NCBI GenBank assembly: GCA_009778835.1
Contig: WRFK01000039.1
Location: 1 to 10,454 of the forward strand
Source: Spirochaetaceae bacterium
GTDB taxonomy: Bacteria; Spirochaetota; Spirochaetia; CADAEX01
Length of the DNA stretch: 10,454 nucleotides
Reading direction: 5' to 3'
Both the position numbers and the translations under genes were made by a program. Every line of letters begins with the position of its first letter. Position 1 is the first letter of the stretch. A model generated the notes under the pieces. It saw only the letters and a list, made by a program, of their open reading frames with translations, was not told the DNA's origin and made no database searches. This document shows, piece after piece, positions 1-4,845 of the stretch.

Positions 1-174
1 AATATAGGGGAACTCAAGAAAGGCAGTTTGTCCTGGCTTTGCGTTTATAAATTCAAGGTTCTTGGACAACTTACTTTACTTGGGTATAATGTGGAAAAAA
101 TTGAAGAGATCGTACTTACCCTTGTCAACATTGGTTCACATGAAAATTTCTATAGAGATTTAAAAAATCAATAA
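1..174 (+). CDS. RelE/ParE-type toxin, C-terminal fragment (5' end outside window)
   Basis: Frame 1 is open from the first base to a TAA at 172-174 and gives the last 57 residues of a protein. The pattern (an ELKKGS turn, a VYKFKVLGQ strand, an acidic strand, then IGSHENFYRDLK at the very end) matches my recollection of the C-terminus of RelE/ParE-superfamily toxins. These are small proteins of about 90-120 residues that act as mRNA interferases or gyrase poisons next to an antitoxin gene. No antitoxin gene follows within the 81 nt before the next gene, so any partner must lie upstream of the window. The start codon and first half are not visible. The fragment is AT-rich like the genes after it. 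The family call rests on C-terminal pattern only, and activity cannot be judged. Confidence 0.72.
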   Translation, partial: NIGELKKGSLSWLCVYKFKVLGQLTLLGYNVEKIEEIVLTLVNIGSHENFYRDLKNQ

Positions 175-227
175 AATAATATATAAACCTTTTTTCTCCA
201 TTTAATATTTATTCAGATTGATTTACA

Positions 228-236
228 TGCTATAAT
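228..236 (+). promoter_or_regulatory. Extended -10 promoter of the DUF4954 gene
   Basis: TGCTATAAT (228-236) is a perfect TATAAT with the TG extension that can replace a good -35 box. At 17 nt spacing the -35 position (208-213) reads TTTATT, which is poor. Transcription would start near 243, leaving a leader of only about 13 nt before the ATG at 256. That leader has no Shine-Dalgarno sequence. Confidence 0.6.
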
Positions 237-255
237 GGGCATAGCAGAATAAAGT

Positions 256-2373
256 ATGAGTAATATAGAAAAAAACAGGTTTTTTCCGGATTTAAAGGAA
301 AGCGGGAATAATAATTTATTTCCAAATAAAGAACTTACAGAAATACGCAAACAGCAGGCAGGAATAAGATACAAAAATTCAAGGCCGCTTGGATCCGTAG
401 AAATTAAAATACTAAAAAATAACATGTGCGAAGCAGATGACTGGTCTTTAATATCTGTTACTGACCCATTTGATCCTTCTCTTATAAAAAGAACTGTTTT
501 TAAAGGGAGTGTCCGCATAGGGTGTCTGGAAAAAGGAATTATCGTAGATAAGGACAGAGAATATTGCTGCGGAATTTATGACAGCTTTATAACATCATCA
601 GATATCGGAGATTACTGCGCTATTCATAACAATAGATACATTTCTGCTGTTATTACAGGCAACTATGTTGTGCTATCAGATAATAACGAAATTTATACAA
701 CAGAAGATGCGAAATTCGGAAATTGTATTTTAAAAGAGGGCGAAGATAAAACCTCTTTAAGAAAAATCAATCTAGTAAATGAAAAGGGCGGCAGAAGTAT
801 TTCTGCTTTTAGCGGCATTACAGGAGCTGAAGTCTATCTCTGGATAAAACAGAGAGAATCAAAAGAATTTATTTCAAAGCTGGAATCTTTTACATGCAAA
901 AGTTTTGACAGCAAAAAAGGTTATTACAGTTTTTTTGGCGACCACACTGTTATAAAAGGGACATCTCTGGTAAGAAATGTTATGGCAGGAAGGTGTTGCA
1001 GAATTGAGAGAGCCGCTTGTGTCGATGATGTTGCCATAAATTCTTCTGCTTTAAAACCTGTTATGATTACAGATAATGTAATCATAAGAAGAGGGATTGT
1101 GGGAGAAGGGTGCAGAGTAGCAAACTCTTCCATTGCAGAAGATTTTATTCTTGATCCGGGAAGTTCTCTTGATATGGGTGCAAGGTTTCTCCACTCTTTT
1201 CTTGGAAGCTGTTCCAATGTTTCCTGTTGCGAAATTATTAGCAGCTTTATATATCCGTGTCATCAACAACATCATAACAACTCATTTCTTATTGCATCTG
1301 TTATAATGGGGCAAAGCAATATTGCAGCAGGAGCAACGTTAGGGTCAAATCATAACAGCAGGGCTAATGACTGCGAAATGTGGGCAGGCAGAGGTTTTTG
1401 GCCAAGCTTGTGCGCATCAATCAAGTTTAATTCAAAATTTGCTTCTTATTGTTTGCTATCTAAATCTGATTTCCCTTATGAACTTAACATCAATCTCCCT
1501 TTTGCTCTGGTCAATAATAATGTGTATGAGAATTGCCTTGAGATATTGCCTGCATACTGGTGGCTTTATAATATGTATTCGCTGTTTCGCAACTACTTTA
1601 AATTCAGGGAGAGGAGCGCTGGGCTTGATTCAATGAAAGGTATAGAGCTTGATTTTATGGCTCCTGACACAGCAGAAGAAATTCTTTTGGCGATTTCTTT
1701 TATTGAAAAAAAACAGAAAAAAGCTATTAGAAAAATAAATAAAAAGAAAGCATCTTATATTAAGATCCTTTCGGATGGAATAGAGAATTCAAAAAGAGAA
1801 GTAAAAATTCTTTATCCTGATAAAGCAAAAACTGCTTATAAGGAAATGCTTCTCTTTTATTGCGGCAGTGCGATTTTTGAATATATAGGAAAGTCGCAGG
1901 AAAAAATCCAACTGCTTTTTAAAACAAACTATTCTGATGAGAGAGAAAAAGAGTGGGTCAATGCATGCGGCAGGCTGCTTCCAAAAAAATCTGTTATAAA
2001 TGCAGAAAAAGCTGTTATGGGAAAATCCGAAAATGTTATTGAATCCTGGGAAGAGATGCATGACTATTTTAGTGAAGAGTTTGAACTTTATGAATCAAGA
2101 AAACTTTTACATGCATTATCTGTAGCCATGATGCTATATAAAAAAGAAAAGCCGGATGAAAAATTCTTAAATAATTTAAAATCAGATTATGAAAAATTGC
2201 TTAAAAAAATCGAACAGGAAATAATTAAAAGCAGAAAAAAAGATTATGATGATCCAATAAGAAAAATCATTTTTTCAAATATTGAAGAGATGGAAAGAGT
2301 GCTTGGCCCGTTGGAAGAAGATCCTCTGCCTAACAAATTTAAGAAAAAATTTATTGAACCACTTTCGATATGA
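256..2373 (+). CDS. DUF4954 family protein, left-handed beta-helix
   Basis: This encodes 705 residues and ends with TGA at 2371-2373. I recognise the DUF4954 family from its conserved core: CHQQHHNNSF around residues 335-344, GSNHNSRAND at 363-372, then an AGRGFWPSL segment at about 377-385. Residues about 80-390 have imperfect hexapeptide-type strands (for example at 230-320), as expected for a left-handed parallel beta-helix like that of acyl- and sugar-nucleotide transferases. The His/Asn-rich segment at 335-370 is the best candidate active or metal site. Residues about 460-705 look mostly alpha-helical and are very Lys/Glu-rich. There is no signal peptide or membrane segment, so it is probably cytoplasmic. 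The biochemical function of the family is not known to me. It has its own promoter and is not closely linked to a metabolic partner. The coding sequence is strongly AT-rich with many AGA and AAA codons. The ATG at 256 is the first usable start after the promoter. Confidence 0.85.
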   Translation: MSNIEKNRFFPDLKESGNNNLFPNKELTEIRKQQAGIRYKNSRPLGSVEIKILKNNMCEADDWSLISVTDPFDPSLIKRTVFKGSVRIGCLEKGIIVDKDREYCCGIYDSFITSSDIGDYCAIHNNRYISAVITGNYVVLSDNNEIYTTEDAKFGNCILKEGEDKTSLRKINLVNEKGGRSISAFSGITGAEVYLWIKQRESKEFISKLESFTCKSFDSKKGYYSFFGDHTVIKGTSLVRNVMAGRCCRIERAACVDDVAINSSALKPVMITDNVIIRRGIVGEGCRVANSSIAEDFILDPGSSLDMGARFLHSFLGSCSNVSCCEIISSFIYPCHQQHHNNSFLIASVIMGQSNIAAGATLGSNHNSRANDCEMWAGRGFWPSLCASIKFNSKFASYCLLSKSDFPYELNINLPFALVNNNVYENCLEILPAYWWLYNMYSLFRNYFKFRERSAGLDSMKGIELDFMAPDTAEEILLAISFIEKKQKKAIRKINKKKASYIKILSDGIENSKREVKILYPDKAKTAYKEMLLFYCGSAIFEYIGKSQEKIQLLFKTNYSDEREKEWVNACGRLLPKKSVINAEKAVMGKSENVIESWEEMHDYFSEEFELYESRKLLHALSVAMMLYKKEKPDEKFLNNLKSDYEKLLKKIEQEIIKSRKKDYDDPIRKIIFSNIEEMERVLGPLEEDPLPNKFKKKFIEPLSI

Positions 2374-2392
2374 TGATTGATGTCACCATATT
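2367..2392 (+). terminator. Weak hairpin after the DUF4954 gene, possible terminator or operator
   Basis: ATATGATG (2368-2375) and CACCATAT (2384-2391) can pair at 7 of 8 positions around an 8-nt loop, overlapping the DUF4954 stop codon. The stem is AT-rich, and the T-rich stretch does not begin until about 2401, so it is a poor intrinsic terminator. It lies just upstream of the -35 box of the toxin-antitoxin operon together with two ATTGAT repeats (2376-2381, 2390-2395). A regulatory role is therefore equally possible. Confidence 0.25.
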
Positions 2393-2394
2393 GA

Positions 2395-2422
2395 TTGACA
2401 AATTTTATTTTTGTTTTATACT
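2395..2422 (+). promoter_or_regulatory. Sigma70-type promoter of the mntA-hepT operon
   Basis: A perfect TTGACA (2395-2400), 16 nt of mostly A/T, then TATACT (2417-2422). Only 8 nt separate the -10 box from the ATG at 2431, so the transcript should begin at or within a few bases of the start codon. An upstream in-frame ATG at 2394-2397 coincides with the -35 box and cannot be on this transcript, which is why the later start was chosen. Confidence 0.75.
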
Positions 2423-2430
2423 ATGTAATT

Positions 2431-2727
2431 ATGAACAAGCCTTATACTATTGAGGAAATCAAAAATAAAATCATTGATACTGCTCAGCAATATGGCATTC
2501 AAAAAGCATATTTATTCGGTTCCTATGCGAGGGGAGAAGCCGGGATTGAAAGCGATATTGATTTATGTATAGAGAAAGGGAAAATACGTACTCTTTTTGA
2601 ACTTTCCGGTTTTCGGCAAGATTTGGAAGAAACATTTAAAAGTAATGTTGATGTAGTTACTACTGCTGGTTTGTCCAATGAATTCAAGGAACAGATAGAA
2701 AAAGAAATGATTCTAATTTATGGATAA
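2431..2727 (+). CDS. mntA: MNT nucleotidyltransferase antitoxin of a MntA/HepT pair
   Basis: A 98-residue minimal nucleotidyltransferase. It carries the polymerase-beta signature as GSX10DXD: G30-S31, then D42-I43-D44, within the run YLFGSYARGEA...SDIDLCIE. D74 in NVDVV is the likely third metal-binding carboxylate. The known role of such proteins is to AMPylate the partner HEPN toxin on a tyrosine of its active-site motif and so neutralise it (type VII toxin-antitoxin). All three acidic residues are present, so it should be active. The next gene starts inside its last codons (8-nt overlap, ATGGATAA), implying coupled translation. The start at 2431 gives the usual family length. The reading frame continues 12 codons upstream to another ATG, but that segment lies in the promoter. 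No Shine-Dalgarno sequence precedes either start. Confidence 0.88.
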   Translation: MNKPYTIEEIKNKIIDTAQQYGIQKAYLFGSYARGEAGIESDIDLCIEKGKIRTLFELSGFRQDLEETFKSNVDVVTTAGLSNEFKEQIEKEMILIYG

Positions 2728-3055
2728 GAATACCAAAATAATAAAACAAATCATTGAACATATCGAGAATGTGCTTAACTCACAAAAACGTTTTGGCAAT
2801 GATTTTAATATATTTATTTCAGACAAGGATTATTTTAATTCGGTCTGTATGAGTCTGCTGCAAATTGGAGAACTTGCGCGTCATTTAACAGAGGAGTTTA
2901 TTGCAACACATCATCAGATTCCCTGGAAAAGTATTGTTGGGCTCAGGAATATAGTTGTCCATGGATACGGACAATTGGATGCAGAAACAGTCTGGGTAAC
3001 CATAACAGAAGACATTCCAGATTTGTACCAAAAATGTAAAAAGCTAATTACCTGA
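2720..3055 (+). CDS. hepT: HEPN-domain RNase toxin HepT (DUF86)
   Basis: A 111-residue, all-helical HEPN protein of the DUF86 family. The RX4HXY active-site motif is intact as R76-N-I-V-V-H81-G-Y83, in a characteristic IPWKSIVGLRNIVVHGYG run. An upstream helix holds the conserved LLQIGELARHL segment (46-56). In studied relatives R and H form a metal-independent RNase site in a dimer, and the tyrosine of the motif is the residue AMPylated by MntA. The gene overlaps mntA by 8 nt, the usual order and coupling for these pairs. Proposed substrates in relatives include tRNA, but the target here cannot be read from the sequence. Length and motifs are complete, so it is probably functional. Some MNT/HEPN pairs are described as phage-defence or stress modules, and nothing here decides that. 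Confidence 0.9.
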   Translation: MDKNTKIIKQIIEHIENVLNSQKRFGNDFNIFISDKDYFNSVCMSLLQIGELARHLTEEFIATHHQIPWKSIVGLRNIVVHGYGQLDAETVWVTITEDIPDLYQKCKKLIT

Positions 3056-3056
3056 A

Positions 3057-3085
3057 TTGACTTGATCGAGCTATCTATTTACAAT
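3057..3085 (+). promoter_or_regulatory. Sigma70-type promoter of the thioesterase gene
   Basis: TTGACT (3057-3062), a 17-nt spacer, then TACAAT (3080-3085): five of six consensus matches in both boxes. It begins two bases after the hepT stop codon. Only 7 nt separate it from the ATG at 3093, so the start site is expected at about the first base of the coding region. Confidence 0.7.
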
Positions 3086-3092
3086 TTTTAAT

Positions 3093-3827
3093 ATGAAATA
3101 CAAAGAAACTTTTATAGTAAATTCATTTGATGTTGATATGACAAAGCTCGCAACACCGACAATGATTTGCGCAATAATGCAGGAATCAGCATCCAGGCAG
3201 TGCATTGACATTGGAATAAGTGTTGCAGATCTTGCAAAATATAACCAGACATGGATGCTTGCAAAGCAATATGTAAAATTCTCAACCTATCCTGCATGGA
3301 GAAGCAGTATAACAGTAGAAACATGGCCCAGAAATAAAACAGGACTGCGCGCTCTTCGTGATTTTTTTTTAAAAGATGAAAAAGGGATGGAGGTTGCAAG
3401 ATCAGTTACAAACTGGATGCTCATAGATGTTAATACAAGAAGGCTATGTAAAATTGATGAGGTCGTAAAGGATCTTCCAATTGCAGAAGAATCAGTAATG
3501 CCCGAAGATTTTAAAATTAAGGTTGAAAAATTTGAGGGTAATAAGATTACTGCAACATTTAAGGCAAGGCCAAGTGATTTTGATATGAATTCGCATGTTA
3601 CAAGTTTAAGTTATATAAAATGGATTTTAGATACTGTCCCTTTTGAATTTCACAGGACAAAATATGTTTCAGAATTGTATGCAGAATATGTTGAAGAAAT
3701 ATCATCTGAGGTTGATATTGAATCTATAGCATATATGAAAGAAAGCTCTTTTTATCATGAATTAAAAAACTTGCAGACAGAAAGAATTGTTTTTAGAGGT
3801 CAGACAACATGGCAAGCGCATAGCTGA
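3093..3827 (+). CDS. Acyl-ACP thioesterase, double hotdog
   Basis: A 244-residue protein of the FatA/bacterial acyl-ACP thioesterase family, which hydrolyses acyl-ACP to free fatty acid in the cytoplasm. The first hotdog domain (about 1-125) contains the ACIMQESASRQ-like helix near 26-36 and the characteristic ETWPRNKTGLRALRDF strand region at 76-91. The second (about 150-244) carries the catalytic motif D164-x-N166-x-H168 and ends with ERIVFRGQTTW. Length matches bacterial members (about 240-260). One oddity is that the usual His-Val-Asn-Asn after the catalytic histidine reads His-Val-Thr-Ser. The key D, N and H are kept, so activity is still plausible. A T9 tract (3362-3370) lies within codons 90-93. 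The gene has its own promoter and no Shine-Dalgarno sequence. It is the last gene of the AT-rich segment and converges with the importer operon. Confidence 0.88.
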   Translation: MKYKETFIVNSFDVDMTKLATPTMICAIMQESASRQCIDIGISVADLAKYNQTWMLAKQYVKFSTYPAWRSSITVETWPRNKTGLRALRDFFLKDEKGMEVARSVTNWMLIDVNTRRLCKIDEVVKDLPIAEESVMPEDFKIKVEKFEGNKITATFKARPSDFDMNSHVTSLSYIKWILDTVPFEFHRTKYVSELYAEYVEEISSEVDIESIAYMKESSFYHELKNLQTERIVFRGQTTWQAHS

Positions 3828-3834
3828 TTGCCAT
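3809..3834. terminator. Hairpin between convergent genes, possible terminator
   Basis: ATGGCAA (3809-3815) and TTGCCAT (3828-3834) form a perfect 7-bp stem with a 12-nt loop, spanning the thioesterase stop codon and the 13-nt gap between two convergent genes. Its position suits a bidirectional terminator, but no U-run follows on either strand, so the call is weak. Confidence 0.3.
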
Positions 3835-3840
3835 TGAGAA

Positions 3841-4845
3841 TTATCTCCAGCACCTTACAAAATGCCTGTCTCCCACAGATCTTAAATCCGGTTTTTCCAT
3901 GAAACAGCGCTCTTGTGCATAAGGACAACGTGAAGCAAAAGAACACCCTTCTGTCTCCGTAGTAATGCTTTTTATACTGGCCGCTTTGGCATGCGCTGCT
4001 GAAGAACCAAGCTCTCCTTTTGGGATTTTTCCCACAGAGGAAAAGAGCAGCTCTGTGTATGGATGCAACCCTTGTCTCCAAATTTCTGCAGCAGGAGCCT
4101 CCTCCATAATCTCTCCGCGGTACATGACTCCGATACGGTCGCAGAAGTAACAGGCAACTTTTAAGTCGTGTGCAATAAATAAAAATGAAAGCTCCTGATG
4201 CGAAGAGCGCAGATCAAGAAGCAAGTTGAGTATTTGCCCCTGAATTGAAACATCAAGTGCAGAAACTACTTCGTCGCAAATAAGAAGGTCTGGTTTCATG
4301 AGAAGCCCTCTGGCTATGGAGATACGCTGACGCTGACCACCTGAAAATTCTGCAGGCCGTCTTTCCAAATCTGCAGCAGATAGCCCCACTTCCTCAAGTA
4401 TGGCAGCAGCTTCTTCCCTTAGGATTGCTTTGCCTGCAGCACCGCGTCTTTTCATTGACCACCTTGCTCCGGAAGTAAGCACCTCGTACACTGTCATTCT
4501 CGGGTTAAGAGATCTGGCTGGGTCCTGAAAAATATATTTTACTCTTTCCCTATAGCGCTTGAACTCAAGGCCTTTTAAACTCCTCACATCTTCAACATTA
4601 CCATCTCTCCCCTGAAAGGTTATCTCCCCCTCATCAGCCTCATACATGCGGACAAGGAGCCTGGCAGTTGTGGTTTTGCCGCAACCTGATTCTCCAACAA
4701 GGCCATAGGTTTCATTCCTCCCGATAACCAGAGAGACTCCGTTTACTGCATGGACATATCGGCCAAGCCGGGCAAAGAATCCTGCCTCAAGGTTGAAACG
4801 CTTTCGCAAATTGGTGACGGAGATAACCGGATTCTCTTTACTCAT
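3841..4845 (-). CDS. Peptide-type ABC importer ATPase (OppF/DppF-like)
   Basis: A 334-residue ATPase of the Opp/Dpp family, the second nucleotide-binding subunit of the importer. Walker A is GESGCGKT (51-58), the Q-loop is Q107, the signature is FSGGQRQR (167-174), Walker B is LLICDE with D191-E192, and the H-loop is H226. The D-loop region reads DEVVSALD. The C-terminal extension (about 258-334) begins with HPYTELL and carries the cysteine pattern CSFASRCPYAQERC (301-314), typical of the oligopeptide/dipeptide transporter C-terminal domain. All ATP-binding and hydrolysis motifs are intact. The start at 4845 overlaps the end of the preceding gene by 8 nt and has a strong AAAGGGG Shine-Dalgarno sequence 7 nt upstream (4853-4859). 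It is the last gene of the operon. Confidence 0.93.
   Translation of the reverse strand: MSKENPVISVTNLRKRFNLEAGFFARLGRYVHAVNGVSLVIGRNETYGLVGESGCGKTTTARLLVRMYEADEGEITFQGRDGNVEDVRSLKGLEFKRYRERVKYIFQDPARSLNPRMTVYEVLTSGARWSMKRRGAAGKAILREEAAAILEEVGLSAADLERRPAEFSGGQRQRISIARGLLMKPDLLICDEVVSALDVSIQGQILNLLLDLRSSHQELSFLFIAHDLKVACYFCDRIGVMYRGEIMEEAPAAEIWRQGLHPYTELLFSSVGKIPKGELGSSAAHAKAASIKSITTETEGCSFASRCPYAQERCFMEKPDLRSVGDRHFVRCWR

Noticed and set aside
924..1275. Antisense open frames inside the DUF4954 gene.
   Set aside because: They are short, lie within a long, clearly conserved gene and show no independent coding signals.
2395..2430. A 12-codon longer N-terminus for the MNT antitoxin.
   Set aside because: These bases are the -35 box, spacer and -10 box of the operon promoter. 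The extra residues (MTNFIFVLYYVI) do not belong to the family.
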